Positions 1 through 7,448 of a stretch of DNA of 64,000 bases are shown here, piece by piece. Each line of letters begins with the position of its first letter. The stretch's first letter is position 1. The stretch is taken from assembly GCF_020076305.1 (NCBI RefSeq), contig NZ_JAIQXE010000001.1:1860001-1924000 (forward strand), given 5' to 3'. The position numbers were made by a program, and so were the translations under genes. The notes below the pieces were generated by a model that was given only the letters and a program-made list of their open reading frames with translations, made no database searches and was not told where the DNA came from. This stretch comes from Flavihumibacter profundi. Lineage in GTDB: Bacteria > Bacteroidota > Bacteroidia > Chitinophagales > Chitinophagaceae.

Positions 1-68
1 CAAATAATCAGAGCCGCAATATACTGATTTGCGCATATATAGGGGTGTTTAATGAAAGGGCTGATTTG

Positions 69-76
69 TATATTTG
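69..76 (+). promoter_or_regulatory. Bacteroidota -7 box (TATATTTG) directly ahead of the first gene
   Basis: TATATTTG matches the Bacteroidota sigma-A -7 consensus TAnnTTTG. Only three bases (cgc) separate it from the ATG at 80, so a transcript from it would start at or next to the start codon. No convincing -33 TTTG was found at 17-19 bases upstream. Confidence 0.5.
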
Positions 77-79
77 CGC

Positions 80-742
80 ATGATACAAAAAGCCGTCATT
101 TTCGATATGGATGGCCTGCTGATTGATTCCGAGCCTTACTGGCAGGAAGCAGGCGTTGAAACCCTTTCCCTTTTTGGTGTACAGCTTACCCCGGAACAAT
201 ACCACTCCAGCACCGGGTTAAGAACCATAGAATGGATAGACCATTGGTTCAGGTATTTTGGTATCGACCTGTCTAAAGCCCCGGATGCAATTCGGCAAAT
301 TGAAGAATCTGCCGTTGAAAAAATCAGGCTTTCCGCAACTCCGATGGACGGGGTTGAGCATATTATCAATTTTTTCCTGAAAAAGAATTACAAAATCGGA
401 TTGGCCTCTTCCTCGCCCATGAAGATGATTGATGTGGTTGTGAATAAGTTAGGCATAGGGCCTTTTCTAAACAGTATCAGTTCAGCAGGTGAACTGGATT
501 ATGGCAAACCCCATCCGCAGGTTTTTATAAATTGTGCTGAAGCACTGGAAACCTCACCCTTCCATTGCGTTTGCTTTGAAGATTCTTTTAATGGCATGAT
601 CGCGGCAAAAGCAGCAAAAATGAAATGCGTGGTTGTGCCTGCACCAGATCAATATTCACATAACAAATGGGGGTCTGCCGACCTGAAACTGAGATCCCTG
701 GCTAATTTCAATGAATTATTACTGGAAGCCGTCTGGAACTGA
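80..742 (+). CDS. HAD-superfamily sugar-phosphate phosphatase (YniC/HxpB-like)
   Basis: A 220-residue cytosolic hydrolase of the haloacid dehalogenase superfamily, subfamily of beta-phosphoglucomutase and hexitol phosphatase. Motif I is DMDGLLIDSEP near residue 9, with the nucleophile Asp and the acid/base Asp two positions later. Motif II Ser lies in LASSSPM, the motif III Lys in YGKPHPQ, and motif IV in CFEDSFNG. The LLIDSEPYW stretch and the cap-domain pattern resemble E. coli YniC/HxpB, which dephosphorylates 2-deoxyglucose-6-phosphate and hexitol phosphates; the substrate here is inferred. A TTG at 74 is in frame, but the ATG at 80 is preferred because it gives the usual start just before AVIFDMDG. 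It stands alone and converges on accC across a shared hairpin. Confidence 0.85.
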   Translation: MIQKAVIFDMDGLLIDSEPYWQEAGVETLSLFGVQLTPEQYHSSTGLRTIEWIDHWFRYFGIDLSKAPDAIRQIEESAVEKIRLSATPMDGVEHIINFFLKKNYKIGLASSSPMKMIDVVVNKLGIGPFLNSISSAGELDYGKPHPQVFINCAEALETSPFHCVCFEDSFNGMIAAKAAKMKCVVVPAPDQYSHNKWGSADLKLRSLANFNELLLEAVWN

Positions 743-758
743 GGAATTTCAAAATGAA

Positions 759-787
759 AGAAGCCAGCGAACAATTCACTGGCTTCT
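759..787. terminator. Bidirectional hairpin terminator between the HAD gene and accC
   Basis: AGAAGCCAG (759-767) pairs with CTGGCTTCT (779-787) around an 11-base loop. On the minus strand the stem is followed by a T-rich run, so it fits best as the accBC terminator, and it may also stop the rightward HAD transcript. Confidence 0.7.
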
Positions 788-794
788 TCTCAGA

Positions 795-2132
795 TTATTT
801 CATCGTAAATGATTCCAAAAACTTCGTGGTAAAATTACCGCTCCTGAAATCATCATTCTGCATCAGCTGCAAATGAAAAGGTATCGTTGTCTTCACACCT
901 TCTATAACGTACTCACTTAATGCTCGGTACATCGTATCGATGGCTTCGTCACGGGTACGTGCAATCGTAATCAGTTTCCCGATCATGGAGTCGTAGTAGG
1001 GTGGAATCGTATAGCCTGCATAAACATGGCTGTCTACCCGAACGCCATGCCCTCCGGGCGTATGTAATACGGTGATCTTACCCGGACTGGGCCTGAAATC
1101 ATTATATGGGTCTTCAGCATTGATCCGGCATTCGATGGCATGCATTTGTGGTTCATAATCGCGGCCGCTGATCGGTTCGCCCATGGCGATTTTGATTTGC
1201 TCCTTTATCAGGTCGAAATTGATTACTTCCTCGGTAACGCAGTGTTCCACCTGGATCCGCGTATTCATTTCCATGAAATAAAAATTGCGGTGCTTATCTA
1301 CCAGGAATTCAATGGTTCCCACCCCTTCATATTGAATAGCCCCTGCAGCTTTTTTAGCCGCTTCGCCCATGGCATACCTTAACTCAGGGGTCATGAATGG
1401 AGACGGTGATTCCTCAACCAGTTTCTGGTGACGGCGCTGGATGGAACAATCGCGCTCACTCAGGTGGCAAACTTTTCCATACCGGTCACCGGCAATCTGG
1501 ATTTCTATATGCCGGGGCTCTTCCACGAATTTCTCCATGTAGATGCCGTCATTTTTAAATGAGGCCTGGGCTTCTGCTTTTGCCTGGTCATAGGCCTTTT
1601 CCATTTCGGTATCCGACCAAACAACGCGCATTCCCTTTCCACCCCCACCGGCGGTGGCTTTGATGATAACAGGGTAACCCATTTCATGGGCTACGGTATA
1701 CGCCTGGTCAAGACTGGCGAGTAATCCATCACTTCCCGGAATCACCGGCACACCGGCACGGATCATCGTTTCCTTGGCAGTGATCTTATCGCCCATCGCC
1801 CTGATCTGGTCGGGAGTTGGTCCTATAAATTTGATATTGTGCTCGCCACATATTTCCGCGAAACGGGCGTTCTCCGCCAGGAATCCATATCCCGGGTGGA
1901 TTGCATCGGCATTGGTAATTTCAGCCGCTGCCATAAGGTGCGGAATATTCAGGTAAGAATCTGCACTTTGCGGACGGCCTATACAAACCGCCTCATCGGC
2001 AAATTTCACATGCAGGCTATCTTTATCGGCGGTAGAATAAACAGCAATCGTTTTGATGCCCATCTCGCGACAGGTCCTGATTATACGCAACGCAATCTCA
2101 CCGCGGTTGGCGATCAATACTTTTTTAAACAT
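795..2132 (-). CDS. accC: Acetyl-CoA carboxylase, biotin carboxylase subunit
   Basis: A 445-residue ATP-grasp enzyme that carboxylates the biotin on AccB with bicarbonate and ATP, the first half-reaction of malonyl-CoA synthesis for fatty acids. The N-terminal domain opens with [20 protein letters not shown], typical of the family. The glycine-rich ATP loop is [14 protein letters not shown] near residue 160, and the catalytic region holds [14 protein letters not shown]. Length is normal for AccC (about 447). It lies 31 bases downstream of accB on the same strand, so the two form an accBC operon, as in most bacteria. Its transcript ends at the hairpin at 759-787. Confidence 0.97.
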   Translation of the reverse strand: MFKKVLIANRGEIALRIIRTCREMGIKTIAVYSTADKDSLHVKFADEAVCIGRPQSADSYLNIPHLMAAAEITNADAIHPGYGFLAENARFAEICGEHNIKFIGPTPDQIRAMGDKITAKETMIRAGVPVIPGSDGLLASLDQAYTVAHEMGYPVIIKATAGGGGKGMRVVWSDTEMEKAYDQAKAEAQASFKNDGIYMEKFVEEPRHIEIQIAGDRYGKVCHLSERDCSIQRRHQKLVEESPSPFMTPELRYAMGEAAKKAAGAIQYEGVGTIEFLVDKHRNFYFMEMNTRIQVEHCVTEEVINFDLIKEQIKIAMGEPISGRDYEPQMHAIECRINAEDPYNDFRPSPGKITVLHTPGGHGVRVDSHVYAGYTIPPYYDSMIGKLITIARTRDEAIDTMYRALSEYVIEGVKTTIPFHLQLMQNDDFRSGNFTTKFLESFTMK

Positions 2133-2163
2133 CTTCCTTAAAGGTTTTAAAGTTCAGGGCCTG

Positions 2164-2649
2164 CTACGCAGGTTCAACCAGGAATAATGGTTGGTCGTAT
2201 TCAACAGGGGAAGCATCTTCAACCAGGACTTTTACAATTTTCCCTTTTACTTCACTTTCAATTTCATTGAAGAGTTTCATGGCTTCAATAATGCAAACTA
2301 CTTTTCCCGGGGTAACTTCTTCACCTACCTCAATGAAAAGTGGTTTATCGGGTGAGGAACGACGGTAGAAAGTACCGATCATCGGGCTCTTTATGGTAAC
2401 CAGATTAGCATTTGCAGATTCAGTTGCTTTCGCCTTTTCGGCTGCCGGGGCTGCGGGTGCCTGTGAAGGCGCTGGCGCAGCCATTGGCGCTGCTGGAGCA
2501 TGCGCATAAACAGGAGCTGCCATTACTTGCTGAATGTTGTCTTGCTTTTGCTTAATCGTAACCTTAAACCCTTTCTCCTCAATCGTCAGTTCACCGATGT
2601 TCGATTTGTTGATCAGTCGGATCAACTCCTGAATTTGTTTAAAATCCAT
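2164..2649 (-). CDS. accB: Acetyl-CoA carboxylase biotin carboxyl carrier protein
   Basis: A 161-residue carrier with the standard AccB layout. The N-terminal segment starts MDFKQIQELIRLINKSNIGE. An Ala/Pro-rich flexible linker follows at about residues 50-80, then a C-terminal biotinyl domain. The biotin attachment motif EAMKLFNE carries the modified Lys, and IKSPMIGTFYR opens the barrel. The longest frame begins nine codons earlier (2676), but those residues are unlike AccB and the Met at 2649 matches the family start. First gene of the accBC operon; efp lies upstream on the same strand but is separated by its own terminator. Confidence 0.96.
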   Translation of the reverse strand: MDFKQIQELIRLINKSNIGELTIEEKGFKVTIKQKQDNIQQVMAAPVYAHAPAAPMAAPAPSQAPAAPAAEKAKATESANANLVTIKSPMIGTFYRRSSPDKPLFIEVGEEVTPGKVVCIIEAMKLFNEIESEVKGKIVKVLVEDASPVEYDQPLFLVEPA

Positions 2650-2747
2650 TGTACTGAATTTACAGTTGGTGATCAATTTAGGCGGCTAAGATAGGAAAGA
2701 TTGCCAATTTAAGATTTTAGATTTGAGAATCGATCCCCGGTAATAAA

Positions 2748-2772
2748 ATTGCCCCTCGCCAGGAGGGGCAAT
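2748..2772 (-). terminator. Rho-independent terminator of efp
   Basis: ATTGCCCCTC (2748-2757) pairs perfectly with GAGGGGCAAT (2763-2772) around a 5-base loop. Read on the minus strand the stem is followed by TTTTATTA, as expected for a terminator of the leftward efp gene. Confidence 0.8.
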
Positions 2773-2792
2773 ATATTCATTTGCCAAAATAA

Positions 2793-3362
2793 TTATTGTT
2801 CCTTCACACGCTCAACATAATCGCCCGTTTTCGTATTTATACGAATCAATTCACCTTCATTTACAAAAAGCGGAACCATAACTGTAGCGCCGGTTTCAAC
2901 TTTTGCAGGCTTCAGGGTGCGGGTTGCCGTATCGCCTTTCATGCCGGGCTCACTATAGGTAACCTGTAATACAATTTTATCGGGCAACTCAATACTCATT
3001 GGCGTATCTGTATCGGTATTGATCAAAACCGATACTTCCTGGCCGTCTTTCAGGAACTGTGGCGCATCTACCAAAGTTTCCGCCGCAACAATCTGTTCAA
3101 ATGTTTCATTGTCCATGAAATTATAGCCACTGTCATCCTTATAAAGGAATTGGTAGTTCTTTCTTTCTACACGTATCGGGTAAATAGTATCGCCACTGTT
3201 CCAGGTTTGTTCAATAGAACGGTTATTGTCCACACCTTTCAGCTTTGCCCATACTTTGGCGGCTGCACGGGCAGTTTTGTTTTCTCCGAATTCCACGATT
3301 TTGTACAAGCTGCCTTCTAACTTAATAATGAGGCCACGGCTGATGTCCGATGTATTTGCCAT
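2793..3362 (-). CDS. efp: Translation elongation factor P with a non-canonical loop
   Basis: A 189-residue three-domain OB-fold protein that relieves ribosome stalling at polyproline stretches. Domain I runs to about residue 65, and the central domain shows ERKNYQFLYKDDSGYNFMDN, close to the family pattern. The C-terminal domain contains GDTATRTLKPAKVETGATV, the usual EF-P signature. The odd point is domain I: where most EF-Ps carry PGKGxA with the modified Lys or Arg, this protein reads GENKTARAAAKV (residues 26-37). Aligned without gaps to E. coli EF-P, the modified Lys34 corresponds to Thr30 with Lys29 beside it. The efp-accB-accC neighbourhood is common in Bacteroidota. It is expressed from its own promoter at 3405-3434. 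Confidence 0.93.
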   Translation of the reverse strand: MANTSDISRGLIIKLEGSLYKIVEFGENKTARAAAKVWAKLKGVDNNRSIEQTWNSGDTIYPIRVERKNYQFLYKDDSGYNFMDNETFEQIVAAETLVDAPQFLKDGQEVSVLINTDTDTPMSIELPDKIVLQVTYSEPGMKGDTATRTLKPAKVETGATVMVPLFVNEGELIRINTKTGDYVERVKEQ

Positions 3363-3404
3363 AACGAATTACAATTTTTTCAATTCAAATTTTTCTCGAG
3401 GGTG

Positions 3405-3434
3405 CAAAGCTACTGTAATTCGGTTACAAGGCAA
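3405..3434 (-). promoter_or_regulatory. Predicted promoter of efp
   Basis: On the minus strand TTG (3432-3434) is followed by 19 bases and TAGCTTTG (3405-3412). This fits the Bacteroidota TTTG/TAnnTTTG promoter, giving an efp leader of roughly 40 bases. Confidence 0.6.
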
Positions 3435-3455
3435 GTGGGCGGTCTTAAATGCCCC

Positions 3456-5219
3456 TTAACATTTGTCTTTCCCAACTGATAAAATGGCTAAGGGATTGAA
3501 AAGAGTGACTTTTTTTGATTTTTTGAGGGAAATGTTAATAACGCCGTTCTTCCCTTTTTCACCATATTTCTCAATGGCCATTTTCCCCTTATAAATGGTC
3601 ATTTCGGCTATATCCTCCGGAGCTAATGCTTTGATATCCTTTTTGGTGGCTTCTTTCCCTTCTATGAAGTAAAGTGGTTGATTTTCAGGGTCTATTTCGG
3701 TCTCATCATTTTTTTCTACTATGGTAATGCTTGTGGCTTTGATCGAAATAGATTCTTCTTCAGGTTTAACGGCTGGGGTTGGTGTGGCTTTTGGGCCAAC
3801 AGCCGGAACAGGGGTTATATGAACAGATGGTGCCCGACTTACCACTGGTGCCGGAACTTCCGGCAATTCGCCGTATTTTTTCTCAAAGGCTGCCTTTTCT
3901 GTTGGATCAGCAAGGTTATAGGTCTCGGTCTTACCATTTTTCAGCCTGACCTTTGCCGCTTTATTATCGACTTGTATGCTACGAACATTTTCTGGCAATT
4001 TGGGTGCTGGCGGAGGTGGTGGTGGCGCCAATGCTGGCGGAGGCGGCGGGGGAGCCAGGCTAACTTCCACTAATCCAGGCATAGCAGGAGCTGCAGGTGC
4101 AGCAGGCGGCCGCGGAGCGATTAGTTTACCGTATAACGCCTCAAACCTATCCTTGTCCTTATTCCAATCGGTCAGTAATATGGCTTTTACCAGTGCCTGG
4201 GATTTGTCTTTCACAATCACAATACATTCCCCTGAATTATCTGCTACTGTAAGGTAATACCCCTTCTCGTTGATGGCAACCTTTCCCCCTGCCGGTGCAA
4301 GCTGCGGCAAGGTATCCATGGCCGTTACAGCCTTATCCGGCGTTGTTCTTTGCGGCTCCTGGTCCTGCCTGAAGGCCAGCAATAAAACTGCAATTATAGG
4401 AAGTGCAAAAAGAAACTTAATAAGGTGCACCTTCGCTGATTTGATCTTGTTCATCATGGTGATTCTTGTTTTAAGTGCTGAAAAATTTAAATGACTGGCA
4501 ATGCTGAATTGCTGTTGCCCGATTACTTTTAATAATAAATGCTGGTACTGCCGCCGGTCCAATCCATGTTCCAATACCTGCCTGTCTGCAATAAATTCCA
4601 GGTTTTGCCTTATGGCCTGCCTTAACAACCAGGCAAATGGATTAAACCAGTTTAGCGCGACCAAAATCTCAGAAAAAATGATATCTGCCGTATGGTGCTC
4701 CCGCACGTGCACCATTTCATGCCGGATGATATCTTTCAATTCTGCCTCACTGTGCTGTGCAGGATGGATAAAGACCGACATCCCGAATGAAAATGGAATA
4801 ATGGGATGGCTTACTTCATACAATTTAATGCCTTCATCCGTCAGCAAACGGGCCCGTTTGTGCATCCGGTAAAGTGAAAAAAATTGTACCGCAATCCTGG
4901 CCAGCATTACTACAACCCCTGCCGCAAATACCAGCAAAAATGCATCAAATACTGTCCAGCGATTTTCCTGAAACAACGCTGCATTGGCCGTCCGGCTATG
5001 CATCGCCGGAACTAACCGAAACAATTGTCCGGTGGGATGGCTTTCCATCCAACTATAAATATTCATCAGGGGCAAAAAGAAACAAACGAAAGCATAACCT
5101 GAAAGATACCAGCGGTTCCACTGGTAAAATGTTAGCCTGCCAAGCAATAGTTTGTAAAACAAATACACAGCCGCTAAACTGATCGAAACTTTCAATACAT
5201 ACCATAAAATATCTGGCAT
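3456..5219 (-). CDS. BlaR1/MecR1-family M56 membrane metallopeptidase with C-terminal plug-like domain
   Basis: A 587-residue sensor/antirepressor-type protein. Residues 1 to about 125 contain three hydrophobic segments. The zinc protease site is RHEMVHVREHH near residue 165, with the downstream ligand region EFIADRQVLE. A fourth membrane segment (LIKFLFALPIIAVLLLAF) lies near residue 275. The rest is predicted periplasmic: a linker with two runs of six prolines, then a terminal segment (YFIEGKEATKKDI, then YGEKGKNGVINI) resembling the plug domain of TonB receptors. No penicillin-binding sensor domain is visible. In BlaR1 systems such a protease leads to loss of the BlaI repressor. Here blaI lies 11 bases upstream in the same operon, so regulation of that repressor is inferred. 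The inducing signal is unknown. Confidence 0.9.
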   Translation of the reverse strand: MPDILWYVLKVSISLAAVYLFYKLLLGRLTFYQWNRWYLSGYAFVCFFLPLMNIYSWMESHPTGQLFRLVPAMHSRTANAALFQENRWTVFDAFLLVFAAGVVVMLARIAVQFFSLYRMHKRARLLTDEGIKLYEVSHPIIPFSFGMSVFIHPAQHSEAELKDIIRHEMVHVREHHTADIIFSEILVALNWFNPFAWLLRQAIRQNLEFIADRQVLEHGLDRRQYQHLLLKVIGQQQFSIASHLNFSALKTRITMMNKIKSAKVHLIKFLFALPIIAVLLLAFRQDQEPQRTTPDKAVTAMDTLPQLAPAGGKVAINEKGYYLTVADNSGECIVIVKDKSQALVKAILLTDWNKDKDRFEALYGKLIAPRPPAAPAAPAMPGLVEVSLAPPPPPPALAPPPPPPAPKLPENVRSIQVDNKAAKVRLKNGKTETYNLADPTEKAAFEKKYGELPEVPAPVVSRAPSVHITPVPAVGPKATPTPAVKPEEESISIKATSITIVEKNDETEIDPENQPLYFIEGKEATKKDIKALAPEDIAEMTIYKGKMAIEKYGEKGKNGVINISLKKSKKVTLFNPLAILSVGKDKC

Positions 5220-5230
5220 AACCCCGGTTT

Positions 5231-5602
5231 TTACTGATCTTTTTGTTGTTTACCTTCTATCATGCCCAGTATTTCTTCCAGTTCTTTTTTACTGAGCTGC
5301 TTTTGCTCCACAAAAAAATTAACCATGGCTTTGTAGGAGTTATCAAAATAATCCCTGATAAAATTCCCCATGAACCCCTTCTTATATTCCGCTTCGGTTA
5401 TTGTTGGACGGTAGATGTATGTATTCCCGATTAACCGGCTCTGGAGGTAGCCTTTCTTCTCCAGGTTTTTCACAGTAGACGCAAGGGTAGTATAAGGTGG
5501 CACCGGAGGCTCCATACTCTCCAGGATAGCTTTTACATTTCCCTCCCCCGTTTTCCAGGCAGCCTGCATGGCCTGCTCTTCCTGTGTCGTTAACTTTTCC
5601 AT
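5231..5602 (-). CDS. BlaI/MecI/CopY-family transcriptional repressor
   Basis: A 123-residue winged-helix repressor beginning MEKLTTQEEQAMQAAWKTGE. The recognition-helix region is PYTTLASTVKNLEKKGYL, typical of BlaI/MecI (the T-V-x-x-x-L-x-x-K-G-x-L pattern). The C-terminal part (YDNFDNSYKA-like and KQLSKKELEEI) matches the dimerisation helices of the family. It is the first gene of an operon with the M56 peptidase 11 bases downstream. Two inverted repeats immediately upstream of its start (5606-5640) look like its own operators, so the pair is probably autoregulated. The genes it controls beyond its own operon are not known, although the divergent thioredoxin-like gene shares the region. Confidence 0.93.
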   Translation of the reverse strand: MEKLTTQEEQAMQAAWKTGEGNVKAILESMEPPVPPYTTLASTVKNLEKKGYLQSRLIGNTYIYRPTITEAEYKKGFMGNFIRDYFDNSYKAMVNFFVEQKQLSKKELEEILGMIEGKQQKDQ

Positions 5603-5605
5603 TTC

Positions 5606-5640
5606 TACGATGTTTTCGTAAACCTACGACATAATCGTAG
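5606..5640. promoter_or_regulatory. Two BlaI-type operator dyads
   Basis: TACGA-tgttt-TCGTA (5606-5620) and CTACGA-cataa-TCGTAG (5624-5640) are two perfect inverted repeats with the same half-site and the same 5-base spacer. They lie directly upstream of the BlaI-family gene and between it and the divergent gene at 5711. BlaI/MecI repressors are known to bind paired dyads of this kind. Confidence 0.75.
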
Positions 5641-5710
5641 CAATTCGGCATAAAATTGTTAAAATATTTGTTAAGCTCTTTAAGTGCGGTTTTGCGCCTA
5701 ATTTTATTGC

Positions 5711-6238
5711 ATGAAAACATTACGCCGAACTTTTTATACGGTGTTACTGGCTATTCTGGCATTTTCTGCCAAACCAGTTTCTGCCCAGAACACAGATCCA
5801 TCCGTCGTTGCCCCATTTCTGCGCTACCCCACCATTCCACCATTCGAAATAAAAACCCTCGACGGCAAAACCATTCATCGCGAGGACCTGGCAAAAAGAC
5901 AAGGCACCCTGATTATGTTTTTCAGTCCCGATTGCCACCATTGCACCGAACAGGTAGAGTCAATAAAAGCCATTATCAATGATTTCCAGAAGTATAACCT
6001 GGTATTAGCCACCTACCAGCCAATGAACGACCTCCAGCTTTTCTATGACAGGTATAAGTTGTCGGAATGGAAGAACCTGTATTTAGGCAGGGATGAAAAG
6101 TTTTTTTTCCCCCCCTACTATAAAATTGCCAACCTGCCGTTCATAGCTTTATACGACCGTAAAGGCAACCTGCTAACATCATTCCAGGGAACAACCCCGG
6201 CAGATAAAGTTTTAAATGGATTTGCGAAAAAGAATTGA
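5711..6238 (+). CDS. Secreted thioredoxin-fold (TlpA/AhpC-TSA-like) protein
   Basis: A 175-residue protein with an N-terminal signal peptide (cleavage likely after PVSA, about residue 25). The body is a thioredoxin fold: PFEIKTLDGKTIHREDL, then FFSPDCHHCTEQ with a CHHC redox pair, and a cis-Pro region NLPFIALYDRKG. It probably acts as a periplasmic thiol oxidoreductase; the partner is unknown. It is transcribed divergently from the BlaI/M56 operon, and the operator dyads lie about 70-100 bases upstream of its ATG, so BlaI control is possible but unproven. mdh follows 58 bases downstream and has its own promoter box. Confidence 0.85.
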   Translation: MKTLRRTFYTVLLAILAFSAKPVSAQNTDPSVVAPFLRYPTIPPFEIKTLDGKTIHREDLAKRQGTLIMFFSPDCHHCTEQVESIKAIINDFQKYNLVLATYQPMNDLQLFYDRYKLSEWKNLYLGRDEKFFFPPYYKIANLPFIALYDRKGNLLTSFQGTTPADKVLNGFAKKN

Positions 6239-6250
6239 TCGCCCTTCCAT

Positions 6251-6258
6251 TATCTTTG
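6251..6258 (+). promoter_or_regulatory. Predicted -7 box of mdh
   Basis: TATCTTTG is a perfect TAnnTTTG box about 38 bases before the mdh ATG. A -33 element at ideal spacing was not seen. Confidence 0.45.
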
Positions 6259-6296
6259 CCCCGCAAATCAATCTCTCACGCATTAAATATTCATAC

Positions 6297-7226
6297 ATGA
6301 AAGTAACTGTAGTTGGTGCCGGCGCCGTAGGTGCTACATGCGCTGACAATATTGCCCGTAAAGAACTTTGCCAGGAACTGGTGTTGCTGGATATCAAGGA
6401 AGGCCTTGCAGAAGGTAAAGCCCAGGACATGATGCAAACAGCAGCCCTGCTTGGTTTTGATACCAAAATTACCGGGTCTACCAATGATTACAGCAAAACT
6501 GCCGGCAGTAGCGTGGTGGTAATTACTTCTGGAATTCCCCGTAAACCGGGAATGACCCGTGAAGAACTGATCGGCACAAACGCAGGTATCGTAAAAAATG
6601 TCTGTGAAAATATCCTGAAATATTCTCCTGATGCAATCATCATTGTCATTAGTAACCCAATGGATACCATGACCCAATTGGCGCTGACTGCAACCGGTCT
6701 GCCTAAAAACCGGATCATCGGCATGGGTGGCACATTGGATAGCGCCAGGTTCAAGTACCAGCTGAGCCAACGCCTGAACTGCTCTCCTTCCGACCTGAAT
6801 GCCCTGGTAATCGGCGGTCACGGAGACACCACAATGATTCCCCTGATCCGGTTTGCTACCTGGAATTCCATCCCTGTAACAAAGTACCTCAGTGCGGCTG
6901 AACAAGAGCAAATCGTTGCTGATACAATGGTTGGCGGTGCAACACTCACCAAACTTATCGGCACTTCTGCCTGGTATGCACCAGGAGCAGCAGGAGCAGC
7001 AATGGTGGAAACTATTGTACGTGATGAAAAGAAATTATTTAGCTGCTGCGTTCAACTGAACGGGGAATACGGCCAGACCGATATTTGCCTTGGTGTTCCA
7101 GTGGTAATCGGAAAGAATGGCTGGGAAAAAATCGTTGATTTTGACCTTAATGACGAAGAAAAAGCACTTTTCAAAAAAAGTGCAGATGCTGTCAGGACAA
7201 TGAATGACGTACTTAAAACACTGTAA
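6297..7226 (+). CDS. mdh: Malate dehydrogenase (LDH-like type)
   Basis: A 309-residue NAD-dependent enzyme that interconverts malate and oxaloacetate in the TCA cycle. The Rossmann loop is GAGAVGATCADN at residues 7-18, with the NAD-ribose Asp in LLDI. Substrate-binding arginines lie in GIPRKPGMTREE, and the active-site Asp/Arg pair in GGTLDSARFKY. The catalytic His sits in VIGGHGDTTMIPL. Start: an upstream in-frame ATG at 6216 overlaps the preceding gene and adds 27 residues unlike the family, so the ATG at 6297 (MKVTVVGAGAVG) is chosen. Single-gene unit with a strong terminator. Confidence 0.96.
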   Translation: MKVTVVGAGAVGATCADNIARKELCQELVLLDIKEGLAEGKAQDMMQTAALLGFDTKITGSTNDYSKTAGSSVVVITSGIPRKPGMTREELIGTNAGIVKNVCENILKYSPDAIIIVISNPMDTMTQLALTATGLPKNRIIGMGGTLDSARFKYQLSQRLNCSPSDLNALVIGGHGDTTMIPLIRFATWNSIPVTKYLSAAEQEQIVADTMVGGATLTKLIGTSAWYAPGAAGAAMVETIVRDEKKLFSCCVQLNGEYGQTDICLGVPVVIGKNGWEKIVDFDLNDEEKALFKKSADAVRTMNDVLKTL

Positions 7227-7246
7227 TTCAGTATATTGAATAATTT

Positions 7247-7273
7247 AAAAACCGGCAAGCGCCGGTTTTTTTT
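7247..7273 (+). terminator. Rho-independent terminator of mdh
   Basis: AAAAACCGGC, loop aagc, GCCGGTTTTT, continuing into eight or more T residues. It lies 20 bases after the mdh stop. Confidence 0.92.
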
Positions 7274-7304
7274 ATGCATCTTAAAAAAATATTTCCCCAA
7301 CTAT

Positions 7305-7334
7305 TTTGAAGCCGATACTATTCTATTAGTTTTG
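7305..7334 (+). promoter_or_regulatory. Predicted promoter of the octapeptide-repeat gene
   Basis: TTTG (7305-7308), an 18-base spacer and TAGTTTTG (7327-7334) match both elements of the Bacteroidota promoter. The resulting leader would be about 105 bases. Confidence 0.65.
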
Positions 7335-7448
7335 TATTACGTTTACATTCTCTCCAACACCTATCTAAAGCTTTCTGGGTGAATAAACCCGCTTTAATCC
7401 TTGCTGTAAAAAGCAAGTTATTCTGAAACCTATTCAAACAAAAAGTGT

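Noticed and set aside
3976-4257. Glycine-rich rightward reading frame
   Set aside because: It is the antisense reading of the proline-rich linker codons of the M56 gene; no start context and no family likeness.
6291-6911. Long leftward frame of 206 codons
   Set aside because: Antisense to malate dehydrogenase with no family features or promoter.
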